Assembly: GCA_964350605.1 (NCBI GenBank)
Contig: CAYGKP010000095.1
Location: 1-8,752, forward strand
From: CAYGKP01 sp964350605
Lineage (GTDB): Bacteria > Bacteroidota > Bacteroidia > Cytophagales > JAAEPT01
DNA: 8,752 nt
Reading direction: 5' to 3'
In this document: piece after piece, positions 1-6,940 of the stretch
How the letters are laid out: each line of letters opens with the position of its first letter
How positions within the stretch are numbered: position 1 is the stretch's first letter
The notes under the pieces: generated by a model
What the model was told of the DNA's origin: nothing
Database searches by the model: none
The model's input: the letters and a program-made list of their open reading frames with translations, nothing else
Position numbers and translations under genes: made by a program

Positions 1-135
1 CTTGAAAGCCATGCCGTCGTAGACCGAGAAGCGTTTGGTTTCTACGCCGTCATCATTGTAATACATGCCGCCGTCGGTCAGCACGCCGTCCACGTCGGAG
101 AGCACAAGTTCAATGGGTTGAGAGAGAAGAGCCAC
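1..135 (-). CDS. KdsC/YrbI-family HAD phosphatase, N-terminal fragment
   Basis: The first 45 codons of a minus-strand gene run off the left edge, so the C-terminal part is missing. The fragment carries the HAD motif I, DVDGVLTDG, with the two catalytic aspartates at residues 14 and 16. It is followed by a GGMYYNDDG turn and a DGMAF segment, which is the pattern of the C0 (capless, tetrameric) KdsC/YrbI group. Members dephosphorylate 3-deoxy-D-manno-octulosonate 8-phosphate or related nonulosonate 9-phosphates in the cytoplasm. The substrate cannot be decided from this fragment. I chose the GTG at 135-133 as start because it leaves the usual short lead before motif I. The frame stays open further upstream, with a possible TTG at 177-175, so the start is uncertain. 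No Shine-Dalgarno is visible. It is divergent from the wecE-like gene, which fits a surface-sugar role. Confidence 0.8.
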   Translation of the reverse strand, partial: MALLSQPIELVLSDVDGVLTDGGMYYNDDGVETKRFSVYDGMAFK

Positions 136-171
136 GGGGGGAATTTCGTAGGTTGGTGCCAGTAAGATACG

Positions 172-1314
172 ATGCAACGACCGCGGATTCCATTCAATCG
201 ACTATTTCTGGCAGGCCGGGAAGTGGAGCATGTCGCTGCGGCGGCCCAAGGCGGTCGAACCAGCGGCGACGGTCCCTTCACCCGCCAATGCGAGGCATTC
301 ATCGAGGCACGCTACAACTTGTCCCGTGCATTGCTCACCACCTCCTGCACCGACGCCCTGGAACTGAGCGCACTACTGCTCGACATCCAACCGGGCGACG
401 AAGTCATCCTCCCCTCCTTTGCGTTTGTGTCCTGTGCCAACGCCTTTGCCTTGCGGGGGGCAACGCTTCGCTTCGCGGACATCGATCCCGAGCGGCTGAC
501 CTTGTTTCCCGAGGAAGTCGAACGCCTGCGGACTCCCCAAACCAAGGCCGTGGTGATGATGCACTACGCCGGTGTGGCCTGCGACATGAACTGGATCGCA
601 CAAATGAGCACGGGACGGGGCATTGCCCTGATTGAGGACGCCGCTTTGGGGTTGGACGCCAGCTACAAGGGCATGCCGCTGGGCACCTTCGGGGACCTCT
701 CGACACTCTCGTTTCACGAAACAAAAACCATCAGCTCAGGCGAGGGCGGCGCGCTCCTAGTTAACGACCCCAACCTCATCGAACGAGCCACCTGGATGCG
801 CGACAAAGGCACCAACCGGGCCGAGGTCATCCGCGGCGAGGCCGACAAATACACTTGGCGCGAGCTGGGTTCCTCCTTCCTTCCTGCCGATTTGCTGGCG
901 GCGTTTCTTTGGGGTCAACTCGAAGAGATTGATCGAATTCAAGCCCTGCGCCACGAACGCTGGAACCGCTACCAAGAAGCCTTCACCGATCTGGCTACGC
1001 AAGAGAAGGTCAAGCTGCCATTCGTCCCCCTCGATTGCACCCACAACGCGAGCGTGTACTACCTGCGCTGTCGCGATGAAGGCGAGCGAGAAGCCCTGCG
1101 CAACCACTTGTGGCACAAGGGCATCCTGGCGGTGTTCCACTACCTACCACTGCATCTTTCGCCCTTTCATTTGCGCAATAACCCGGCGGTTTCCCTGCCC
1201 GTGACTGAAGCGGTTTCGTCGACCATCTTGCGTCTTCCTCTCTTTCCGGGGCTGACCGAGACGGAGCAGCAAGAAGTCATCGACGCGGTTGTGGATTTCT
1301 TTCGCAGCCGCTAG
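172..1314 (+). CDS. wecE: dTDP-4-amino-4,6-dideoxygalactose transaminase (WecE/RffA-like)
   Basis: This 380-residue protein is a fold-type I PLP aminotransferase of the DegT/DnrJ/EryC1/StrS family. It resembles E. coli WecE (about 376 aa) along its whole length. WecE converts dTDP-4-dehydro-6-deoxyglucose to dTDP-4-amino-4,6-dideoxygalactose with glutamate as amino donor, in the cytoplasm. Visible landmarks are SGDGPFTRQCEAF near residues 31-43, TTSCTDAL at 56-63, LDIQPGDEVILPSFAFVS at 70-87, HYAGVACDMN at 131-140 and IEDAA at 154-158 with the cofactor-binding Asp156. The Schiff-base lysine is Lys185 in SFHETK. RDKGTNR (209-215), DKYTWRELGSSFLPADL (224-240) and HYLPLHLSP near the C terminus also match WecE closely. 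One oddity is that the residue three after Asp156 is Leu159, where this family normally has Gln or His. The sugar substrate is inferred from similarity; another dTDP- or UDP-4-keto sugar is possible. Confidence 0.88.
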   Translation: MQRPRIPFNRLFLAGREVEHVAAAAQGGRTSGDGPFTRQCEAFIEARYNLSRALLTTSCTDALELSALLLDIQPGDEVILPSFAFVSCANAFALRGATLRFADIDPERLTLFPEEVERLRTPQTKAVVMMHYAGVACDMNWIAQMSTGRGIALIEDAALGLDASYKGMPLGTFGDLSTLSFHETKTISSGEGGALLVNDPNLIERATWMRDKGTNRAEVIRGEADKYTWRELGSSFLPADLLAAFLWGQLEEIDRIQALRHERWNRYQEAFTDLATQEKVKLPFVPLDCTHNASVYYLRCRDEGEREALRNHLWHKGILAVFHYLPLHLSPFHLRNNPAVSLPVTEAVSSTILRLPLFPGLTETEQQEVIDAVVDFFRSR

Positions 1315-1338
1315 CGGGAAGCACGCCTTACGAGCCCG

Positions 1339-1347
1339 TACTTTGTA
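1339..1347 (+). promoter_or_regulatory. possible degenerate Bacteroidota -7 element
   Basis: The gap before the OmpA-lipoprotein gene contains TACTTTGTA, ending three bases before the ATG. It resembles the Bacteroidota -7 box TAnnTTTG but is one base short. I could not find a TTTG element at the expected distance upstream. If it is real, the transcript would be nearly leaderless. The call is weak. Confidence 0.15.
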
Positions 1348-1350
1348 GGT

Positions 1351-2292
1351 ATGAAGTCATCTCGCCCCCTCGTTTTTCTCCTTGTTATTTTCTCGATCAC
1401 CTCGCTGGCCAGTTGCGTGGCCAAGAAGGAATATGATGCCCTGGCCGCCCGCAAGTCGGCGTTGGAGGTCGAAAAGGCCAGTTGCGAGGATTCGCTGAAC
1501 TACTACAAAGGCCAAGCCGGTAAGCTCAGCAAAGAGAACGCCGACTTGGGTCAGCAGTTGGAGGCCGTCAAGACCTCCTACACCCAACTCGAGGAGCAGT
1601 ACAACAACTTGAGCAAGGCAGCGAACGCCGATGCCCGAAAGTTGAGCGAGCAACTGGAACGCACCGCCCAACTCAATCGGGAGCTGGAAGAAAAGGATCG
1701 CCTGATCGACATCGAGGAACAACGGATCTCCGCCTTGCGCACTGACTTGGAGACCCGCGAGCAGCAGATTAAAGATTTGGAAAGCGAGCTCGCTGCCCGC
1801 GATTCCAGCGTACAGGCCCTGCGCAACCGCATCAACAATGCGCTGTTGGGCTTCTCGTCTAGCGACCTAACTGTCGAGGTTCGCGATGGCAAGGTCTACG
1901 TCTCGCTCGCCGAAAAACTACTGTTCCCCTCCGGGAAGTACGAGGTCAATCCCGAAGGCAAATCAGCGCTCGCCAAGTTGGCCAAGGTCCTCACCGATTC
2001 GAAAGATGAATTCGACGTACTGGTCGAAGGCCACACCGACGATGTACCCATGTCGGCAGGCAGCGTGATCAAAGACAACTGGGACCTCTCGGTCCTGCGC
2101 GCTACTTCGATCACCCGCGTGTTGCAGGACAACGGCATCGCCCCGGGCCGCCTGATCGCCAGCGGTCGCAGCCAATACAAGCCAAAGGTTCAGGGCAAAA
2201 CGCCGGAAGCCCGCGCCGCGAACCGCCGCACAGAGATCATTCTCAGCCCGCGGTTGGACGAGCTGTTCCAGATACTGGACGGAAAGAAATAG
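1351..2292 (+). CDS. OmpA-family peptidoglycan-binding lipoprotein with coiled-coil spacer
   Basis: The 313-residue product begins with a lipoprotein signal peptide: a short basic start, a hydrophobic core at residues 6-19, and the lipobox LASC with Cys22 as the acylation site. Residues about 25-165 are rich in Glu, Lys, Gln and Leu with heptad-like spacing and no prolines, so a long periplasmic coiled coil is expected. Residues about 185-300 form an OmpA/MotB C-terminal domain: LLFPSGKYEVNPEGKSAL, then VEGHTDD, WDLSVLRA and NRRTEI. By position, Asp230 (in GHTD) and Arg250 (in LRA) correspond to the residues that bind the diaminopimelate of peptidoglycan in A. baumannii OmpA. The likely role is tethering the outer membrane to the wall. 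It lies 36 bp behind the wecE-like gene in the same direction. There is an extra cysteine at position 45. The specific function is not identifiable from sequence alone. Confidence 0.9.
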   Translation: MKSSRPLVFLLVIFSITSLASCVAKKEYDALAARKSALEVEKASCEDSLNYYKGQAGKLSKENADLGQQLEAVKTSYTQLEEQYNNLSKAANADARKLSEQLERTAQLNRELEEKDRLIDIEEQRISALRTDLETREQQIKDLESELAARDSSVQALRNRINNALLGFSSSDLTVEVRDGKVYVSLAEKLLFPSGKYEVNPEGKSALAKLAKVLTDSKDEFDVLVEGHTDDVPMSAGSVIKDNWDLSVLRATSITRVLQDNGIAPGRLIASGRSQYKPKVQGKTPEARAANRRTEIILSPRLDELFQILDGKK

Positions 2293-2326
2293 TCCTCGGA
2301 CCGGTGTTAGCCGATCGCCAGCCTTG

Positions 2327-2342
2327 ATTGGGTTTACCCAAT
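2327..2342. terminator. possible small hairpin at the convergent gene ends
   Basis: A perfect 6-bp inverted repeat, ATTGGG and CCCAAT, with a 4-base TTTA loop lies where the OmpA gene and the metB-like gene converge. It overlaps the stop codon of the metB-like gene. There is no clear U-tract on either side and the stem is short, so intrinsic termination is only a possibility. Nothing stronger is visible in the 41-bp convergent gap (2293-2333). Confidence 0.2.
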
Positions 2343-3473
2343 TGCTTGTTTCAAGTCGGCGATCAAATCGTCAATGTCCTCGATGCCGACCGACAGGCGG
2401 ATCAGGGTGTCTTGGAGCCCCGCCTTCTCGCGCTCTGGTTTGGGAATTGACGCGTGGGTCATTGTTGCCGGGTGACCGACCAGCGATTCCACCCCGCCAA
2501 GTGATTCAGCCAAGCTGAAGATCTTGAACTTCTTGAGCGCGGCGACCGTCACATCGATGTCGTCGCCCTTCAAGGTGAACGAGACCATGCCACCGAAGTC
2601 GCGCATCTGCTCGCGTGCCACTAGATGGCCCGGATGGGTTTCAAGCCCAGGGTAATACACGCGGTCCACCTTGGGGTGCTCGTCGAGGTACTTGGCGACT
2701 TTCATCGCGTTCTCCGAGTGGCGCTCCATGCGCAGGTGCAAGGTCTTGATGCCGCGCAGGGTCAGGAAGCTGTCCTGCGGACCGGGAATTGCGCCGCAGG
2801 AGTTCTGCAGAAACGCGAGTTTCTCCCACAACCCTTTGTCGTTCAGCATGATGCAACCCAGCACCACGTCGGAGTGACCCGCCAGGTACTTGGTCGCCGA
2901 ATGGGTTACAATGTCCGCCCCGAGGCTCAAAGGTTCCTGCAGGAACGGCGTCGCGAAGGTGTTGTCGACAATGAGCAACGCACCCGACTTCTTGGTCAAC
3001 GCGGCTACCTTCTTGAGGTCCACGATGCTGAGAAGCGGGTTGGTCGGCGTTTCGACCCAGACCATGCGAGTCTTCGGGCCCATCGACTTCTCGACGTTCG
3101 CCAGATCCGAGAAATCGACAAACGTAAACTTGATGCCATAGGCCGCGAACACCTTGGTGAAGATGCGATAGCTCCCACCATACAAGTCGTTCGTGCTAAC
3201 CACCTCGTCGCCCGGCTGGAGCAACTTGAGGATCGTATCAATCGCCGCCATGCCCGAGGCGAACACAAGGCCGTGATCGGCGTTCTCAAGCGCCGCCAGG
3301 TTGCTTTCCAGCGCGGTGCGTGTGGGGTTTTGGGTGCGGGAATACTCGTACCCTTTGTGATCGCCCGGCCCGGCCTGCACGTACGTGGAGGTCTGGTAAA
3401 TGGGCGTCATGATGGCCCCAGTAGTGGGGTCCGGTTCTACGCCGGCGCGGATGGCTTTGGTGGCGAACTTCAT
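2334..3473 (-). CDS. metB: cystathionine gamma-synthase / gamma-lyase (Cys/Met metabolism PLP enzyme)
   Basis: This 379-residue cytoplasmic enzyme belongs to the Cys/Met metabolism PLP family and has the family's normal length. Landmarks are IYQTSTY (25-31), YSRTQNPT (44-51, with the Tyr and Arg that bind the phosphate of the neighbouring subunit's cofactor), FASGMAA (71-77) and NDLYGG with Tyr98, which stacks on PLP. Asp170 lies in VDNTFATP, the Schiff-base lysine is Lys195 in SATKYLAGHSD, and ESLGGVESL-HPATMTHA falls near 323-341. Gamma-synthase joins an activated homoserine to cysteine. Gamma-lyase cleaves cystathionine to cysteine. The two are too alike to separate by eye; the GGVES segment and the sulfite-assimilation neighbours favour synthase slightly. 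It is the last gene of the minus-strand cluster, starting 24 bp after the MscS-like gene, with no Shine-Dalgarno. Confidence 0.88.
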   Translation of the reverse strand: MKFATKAIRAGVEPDPTTGAIMTPIYQTSTYVQAGPGDHKGYEYSRTQNPTRTALESNLAALENADHGLVFASGMAAIDTILKLLQPGDEVVSTNDLYGGSYRIFTKVFAAYGIKFTFVDFSDLANVEKSMGPKTRMVWVETPTNPLLSIVDLKKVAALTKKSGALLIVDNTFATPFLQEPLSLGADIVTHSATKYLAGHSDVVLGCIMLNDKGLWEKLAFLQNSCGAIPGPQDSFLTLRGIKTLHLRMERHSENAMKVAKYLDEHPKVDRVYYPGLETHPGHLVAREQMRDFGGMVSFTLKGDDIDVTVAALKKFKIFSLAESLGGVESLVGHPATMTHASIPKPEREKAGLQDTLIRLSVGIEDIDDLIADLKQAIG

Positions 3474-3497
3474 GTTCGGGGAACGGGAATGGAATGA

Positions 3498-5186
3498 CTA
3501 GGCGGGCGGACCGACCGGTGGGATTTGCCCCTTGGCATAGCGGGCCTCGACGAGTTTCTGCAACTCGTTTCCGCCCTTGTCGTGGGCGGGTGTGAGGCCC
3601 TTTTTCTCGGGGAAGTCCTCGATGTGGAGGGTCTGCGTAGGGAACGCAAAACGTACCTCCAATGATTCCGCTAGAGCGATGATTTCCAGGTTGATTTCGT
3701 GACGCGCACGCAGTTCGTCGGCCCAAGTAGGCACCTTGAAGAACATGTAGAACAGAATGTCCAGCGAGGCGGCCCCGAAGGTGTTCAGGTAGATGTGGTA
3801 CACATCCTTGCGCGTGTCGGGGTGCAGGTCCACAATCTTGCGCAGACCGGCGACGAAGGCATCGATCTTCTCGGGCGGAGTGTCGTAGGTAACCGCTAAG
3901 AATGTCTTGTAGCGACGGAACTCGCGCTTGCCATAGTTGTCGACCGTCATGTCGGCGAGCTGCCCGTTTGGCACGGTGATCACCGAGTTGTAAAACGTGC
4001 GGATGCGCGTGGTGCGGAACCCGACTTCCATCACGTCGCCATCGATGAGCCCGTCACTGATGATCCAATCGCCGATCTGGAACGGCTTATCGACAAAAAT
4101 CATCAGCGAGCCGAAGAAGTTCTTGATCGAATCCTGCGCTGCTAAGGCGAAGGCCAAACCACCAATCGACAGACCCGCGAGCAGGGTGGTGATGTTGAAG
4201 TTCAGGTTCTGGAGCACGAACAAGCCCCCGATGATAATCACAAAGGCTTTCAGGGCCTTACGGACGAGCGGCACTAATTGGTCATCGAGCGTGCTGGCGG
4301 ACTTCTCGGCCAGGCGCATCATGTACATCCCCACGATGTTCACGAAGCGGAAGACCGCCACGGTAAGGAGCAGGGGCGTCAGCCCACGTAAGATCAAGAT
4401 GATGTACTCGGCCACCTTGATGGGCAGTTGCAACACCGGCACAAACAGCGAAAGCAGCAGGGTGATGACAATCAAGCTGAGCGGTCGGACAACCGGTAGG
4501 ATGTACTTGTGGCCGAATTTGCCATAGCCCATCCGCTTGAGGACAGCCACCAAAATTCGATCCATCACGAAGGAAAGAACCTTGTGAATGATGAAGCTGG
4601 CCAGCACAAGGATCAGCAGCCCAATGAGTTGCCAACCATAGAGGCCCATGTACTTCTCGTGACCCATCTCGCTGGTCCAATCCAGCAGCTTGTGAGTGCC
4701 AAAGGGGTAGACTTCACGCAGAATGCCCGGCACCGCCTCGGCAGTACGGGGAGGGAAGTACCACTTGCCGTCGATCTTCTCGACGTAGATCATCCGCAGT
4801 TGCGGATCATCGGGCACGAGCACCCACTTTTCGCGCCCGGTAACCGAATCGAGGTAGTTGTTCGAGGTCGGGAACGCCTCGGTATCTAAGAAAATCCCTT
4901 TGCCATCGAGGATCTGTTTGATCCGCTTGGCAATGCGCCTGCGATCTTTGGCCGTCAGGTCCGGGGCATAGATTGACTTGGCCGCCAGTTCAGGGGCGTG
5001 CCGCTCGTCCTGCAGAAAAATGAATAAGTTCTCAACCGTGGACTGTGGCGAGTTTAGGTTGACTTTGATGTCATTCTGCTCCTCACCCGCCATTTGGTCG
5101 CGATCTCCGCAACCCCACAGGGCCAATGACAGACCCAGAAATCCAATGACCCGAAGGCCGCGCGCTAACATTTTACCTCTACTCAT
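3498..5186 (-). CDS. MscS-family mechanosensitive channel with lipoprotein signal and periplasmic domain
   Basis: This 562-residue inner-membrane protein is about twice the size of E. coli MscS. Residues 1-26 look like a lipoprotein signal ending in LWGC (Cys26); Trp at -2 is unusual. Residues 27-182 are a hydrophilic, presumably periplasmic domain that I do not recognise. About five hydrophobic segments follow, near 185-207, 232-252, 258-286, 310-328 and 333-358. The last matches the MscS pore helix: a Gly/Ala-rich stretch LLAGLSIGGLAFALAA, then the PFQIGDWI link into the beta domain. VPNGQL (405-410) and an alpha/beta C-terminal domain follow. A periplasmic N terminus with five spans puts the C terminus in the cytoplasm, as MscS requires. 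Its ATG overlaps the DinB stop codon as ATGA, which supports this start over Met6. The usual role is osmotic release; in this operon a solute-export role is possible but unproven. Confidence 0.87.
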   Translation of the reverse strand: MSRGKMLARGLRVIGFLGLSLALWGCGDRDQMAGEEQNDIKVNLNSPQSTVENLFIFLQDERHAPELAAKSIYAPDLTAKDRRRIAKRIKQILDGKGIFLDTEAFPTSNNYLDSVTGREKWVLVPDDPQLRMIYVEKIDGKWYFPPRTAEAVPGILREVYPFGTHKLLDWTSEMGHEKYMGLYGWQLIGLLILVLASFIIHKVLSFVMDRILVAVLKRMGYGKFGHKYILPVVRPLSLIVITLLLSLFVPVLQLPIKVAEYIILILRGLTPLLLTVAVFRFVNIVGMYMMRLAEKSASTLDDQLVPLVRKALKAFVIIIGGLFVLQNLNFNITTLLAGLSIGGLAFALAAQDSIKNFFGSLMIFVDKPFQIGDWIISDGLIDGDVMEVGFRTTRIRTFYNSVITVPNGQLADMTVDNYGKREFRRYKTFLAVTYDTPPEKIDAFVAGLRKIVDLHPDTRKDVYHIYLNTFGAASLDILFYMFFKVPTWADELRARHEINLEIIALAESLEVRFAFPTQTLHIEDFPEKKGLTPAHDKGGNELQKLVEARYAKGQIPPVGPPA

Positions 5187-5659
5187 ACTTCGCCTAGAAC
5201 GGTGCGAGAATAATGAATGAAATCGGTGACCGGAGCCGGGTGGCCGCGCTTCACAAAGCTGCGGGCCAATTGGGCGCGGTGATAGGTCGAGTGGTTCACC
5301 ACTTGGGCTAAAATGTCGGCCAGCGGGCTGGTGTAAGACATGCCTTGAGTGTTCGTGTACTGAATACCTTCTTCCAAATTTGTGGTCTTCTTCAGGCCTT
5401 TCATGTACTGGAACCAGGCTTCTGAGATCTCACTTGATAATGGGCGAAGCAACTCTTCGGGATGGACCAGCCAAGGACCGCGCATCAATTCGCGGTCCGA
5501 GAGAATGCGACCGAGCCAGAGCGATTCGCTGTTGATCACGTGCGAGAAGAGCTGGATCTCCTCCAGGTCATAGGTATGACCCGGTGCCAAGAGGAACTCC
5601 AAGAATTGCTCGTTGGCCCACTGATTGTAGCGGTACAGGCGTTTGAAATAGTCGACCAT
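5183..5659 (-). CDS. DinB-family metalloprotein, putative thiol-S-transferase
   Basis: This 158-residue protein has the four-helix DinB/YfiT-like fold signature. The start MVDYFKRLYRYNQWANEQFLEF is typical of the family's first helix. The three metal-ligand histidines are apparently His40 (in LFSHVINSE), His123 and His127 (in NHSTYHRAQ). Family members bind Zn or Ni, and several are bacillithiol- or mycothiol-dependent S-transferases or isomerases; many remain uncharacterised. It sits 23 bp after the rhodanese gene, and its TGA stop overlaps the ATG of the channel gene (ATGA), implying translational coupling. Placement among sulfur-assimilation genes makes a low-molecular-weight-thiol function plausible, but this is inference from context. 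Confidence 0.85.
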   Translation of the reverse strand: MVDYFKRLYRYNQWANEQFLEFLLAPGHTYDLEEIQLFSHVINSESLWLGRILSDRELMRGPWLVHPEELLRPLSSEISEAWFQYMKGLKKTTNLEEGIQYTNTQGMSYTSPLADILAQVVNHSTYHRAQLARSFVKRGHPAPVTDFIHYSRTVLGEV

Positions 5660-5682
5660 GGGGATGAGAAAGGGGAAAGGTC

Positions 5683-6000
5683 TTAGTCGATGTCTAGGGT
5701 TTCGTCAATCTGGTCGCGCCAGGCCATGATGCCCCCCTCCAGGTTGTAGAGGTTGGTAAAGCCGTGGTTCTGCTCCAAGTACGCAATGGCATTGGCCGAA
5801 CGCTTGCCCGAGCGGCAATGGACCACCACCTTCCGATCGCGGTCGATCTCCTCGACGCTTTGAGGAATGGTTTTCAGGGGAATTAGTTCGCCGTCGATGT
5901 TCGCTTGTTCGTATTCCTCGACTTCGCGAACGTCGATGAGTTGGTAATCGGCGTGCTCATCCACCATCGTGGCGAGCTCCTGGACGGTAATGCTTTTCAT
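5683..6000 (-). CDS. single-domain rhodanese (GlpE/PspE-like sulfurtransferase)
   Basis: This is a 105-residue, single-domain rhodanese of the usual length for stand-alone cytoplasmic forms; no signal peptide is seen. It shows LIDVREVEEYEQANIDGELIPL (21-42), the CH2A-type region. The active-site loop CRSGKR follows VVVH, with the persulfide-carrying Cys62 and Arg67. The C-terminal LEGGIMAWR motif is also present. Such proteins move sulfane sulfur from thiosulfate or persulfides to cyanide, thiols or protein acceptors; the six-residue active-site loop is the sulfur-type size rather than the longer Cdc25/arsenate type. Its ATG overlaps the stop of the precorrin-2 dehydrogenase gene as ATGA. Together with siroheme and sulfite reductase genes, a role in persulfide or sulfite handling is likely. 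The physiological donor and acceptor cannot be read from the sequence. Confidence 0.92.
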   Translation of the reverse strand: MKSITVQELATMVDEHADYQLIDVREVEEYEQANIDGELIPLKTIPQSVEEIDRDRKVVVHCRSGKRSANAIAYLEQNHGFTNLYNLEGGIMAWRDQIDETLDID

Positions 6001-6614
6001 GACTGGCTGGGTTGATCTGGGGTAAACTTAGCGGTCGCTTCGTTCAAAGCCCGGACTTTTTCCTGAAAATCGCCCTTCAGGCTGGCGCGCAGGGCCTCCA
6101 AGTTCGCGATCGTTTGGTCCAAATCCTCGGGCAACACCTCTTCGAAGAACTCGCGCAGGCGTTTGGTCATCGTCGGCGATTTGCCGTTGGACGAGATGGC
6201 CAGCTTCAAATCGCCCTTCTTCACGACCGAGCTGAGGTAAAAATCGCAGAGGTCCGGCATGTCCGCCGCATTGACGAGCACGCCTTTCTTTTTGGCCAGA
6301 CGCACCACTTGACCATTGAGCACACGGTCCGCAGTGGCGGCGATGGCGATGTCTTTCTTCCTCAGGTCTTTGGGTTTGAAGCCACGTTCGATCAGCTTGA
6401 TTTGACCAGGGAATTGTGCGGCGAGCCCGCGAATCTCTTCCCGGATCTCCGGCGCGACGACAGTGACCTGCGCATTGGACGCGTGTTTGAACATATAGGA
6501 GAGTTTCTCCCAGCCGACCTCCCCTGCCCCCACGACAAGCAGATTCAGCTTATCCAACCGCAGGAAGACGGGAAAAAGCAGGTTGCCACCGGGGATGATT
6601 TGAGGTGAGTCCAT
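5997..6614 (-). CDS. precorrin-2 dehydrogenase / sirohydrochlorin ferrochelatase (CysG N-terminal / Met8-like)
   Basis: This 205-residue enzyme matches the N-terminal half of CysG, and stand-alone SirC/Met8. LFPVFLRLDKLNLLVVGAGEVG (13-34) holds the NAD-binding Gly-rich loop of a Rossmann fold. NAADMPDLCDF contains Asp118, aligning with the catalytic Asp104 of Salmonella CysG. AISSNGKSP contains Ser142, aligning with Ser128. The enzyme oxidises precorrin-2 to sirohydrochlorin with NAD+. The CysG/Met8 branch also inserts iron to give siroheme. No separate chelatase gene is in the window, so it may be bifunctional, or a chelatase lies elsewhere. The gene begins one base after the stop of the second small membrane-protein gene and overlaps the rhodanese gene by four bases. 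It supplies siroheme for the sulfite reductase at the head of the cluster. Confidence 0.9.
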   Translation of the reverse strand: MDSPQIIPGGNLLFPVFLRLDKLNLLVVGAGEVGWEKLSYMFKHASNAQVTVVAPEIREEIRGLAAQFPGQIKLIERGFKPKDLRKKDIAIAATADRVLNGQVVRLAKKKGVLVNAADMPDLCDFYLSSVVKKGDLKLAISSNGKSPTMTKRLREFFEEVLPEDLDQTIANLEALRASLKGDFQEKVRALNEATAKFTPDQPSQS

Positions 6615-6615
6615 C

Positions 6616-6939
6616 TTAGAGTTCTGGCCCTACTTCAACTAGCATCCAAAGCACAAACAAGGCCAAGAGCAGATTGATAATCAGATTCGTCCACCAAAGT
6701 GCTTTGACCACTATTGGTCGATGCTGACGACGAGTCTTAGCGATCAGGTAGGCATGGTAGGGAAAGAGCACGAACGCCTCTATCAGGTAGCCCAATGGAA
6801 GCACCCAACCGTAGAACGGCTGACCGAACCAACTAAGCAGCCAGGCGAGGAGTAAGACCCCGACGCATAGAAAAGGCAATAGGATCAGCGCACGGCGGTT
6901 CCCCTCGCTCAGTGTTGAGATGGCGTTTGTCGCACCCAT
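6616..6939 (-). CDS. small three-helix membrane protein, paralogue of its upstream neighbour
   Basis: I do not recognise this 107-residue protein. It has a short polar N terminus, then three predicted membrane helices near 16-38, 44-68 and 80-102, with basic residues (KTRRQHR, 68-74) between helices 2 and 3. It aligns with the adjacent 111-residue protein: shared Arg15-Arg16, Pro22, Cys25, Gly27, membrane-embedded Glu54, LFP at 58-60, Tyr61, KALW (79-82) and Asn89. One base separates it from each flanking gene, so translation is probably coupled. By the positive-inside rule the 68-74 loop should be cytoplasmic. Its position between cobA and the precorrin-2 dehydrogenase gene suggests a part in sulfite/siroheme metabolism, but no catalytic motif shows what it does. 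Confidence 0.8.
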   Translation of the reverse strand: MGATNAISTLSEGNRRALILLPFLCVGVLLLAWLLSWFGQPFYGWVLPLGYLIEAFVLFPYHAYLIAKTRRQHRPIVVKALWWTNLIINLLLALFVLWMLVEVGPEL

Positions 6940-6940
6940 T

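Noticed and set aside
153..635. 160-codon plus-strand frame overlapping the start of the wecE-like gene
   Set aside because: It is an Arg/Pro/His-rich alternative frame. The overlapping 172-1314 frame matches WecE along its whole length.
1315..1350. Terminator between the wecE-like and OmpA-lipoprotein genes
   Set aside because: No stem with an adjacent T-run is visible in the 36-bp gap.
2625..3497. 290-codon plus-strand open frame opposite the cystathionine enzyme gene
   Set aside because: It is antisense to a well-supported PLP enzyme. The translation is Arg/Val/His-rich with no recognisable domain, as expected of a shadow frame in high-GC DNA.
6012..6608. 198-codon plus-strand open frame opposite the precorrin-2 dehydrogenase gene
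   Set aside because: It lies entirely within the opposite strand of a clear enzyme gene and its composition is unlike a real protein.
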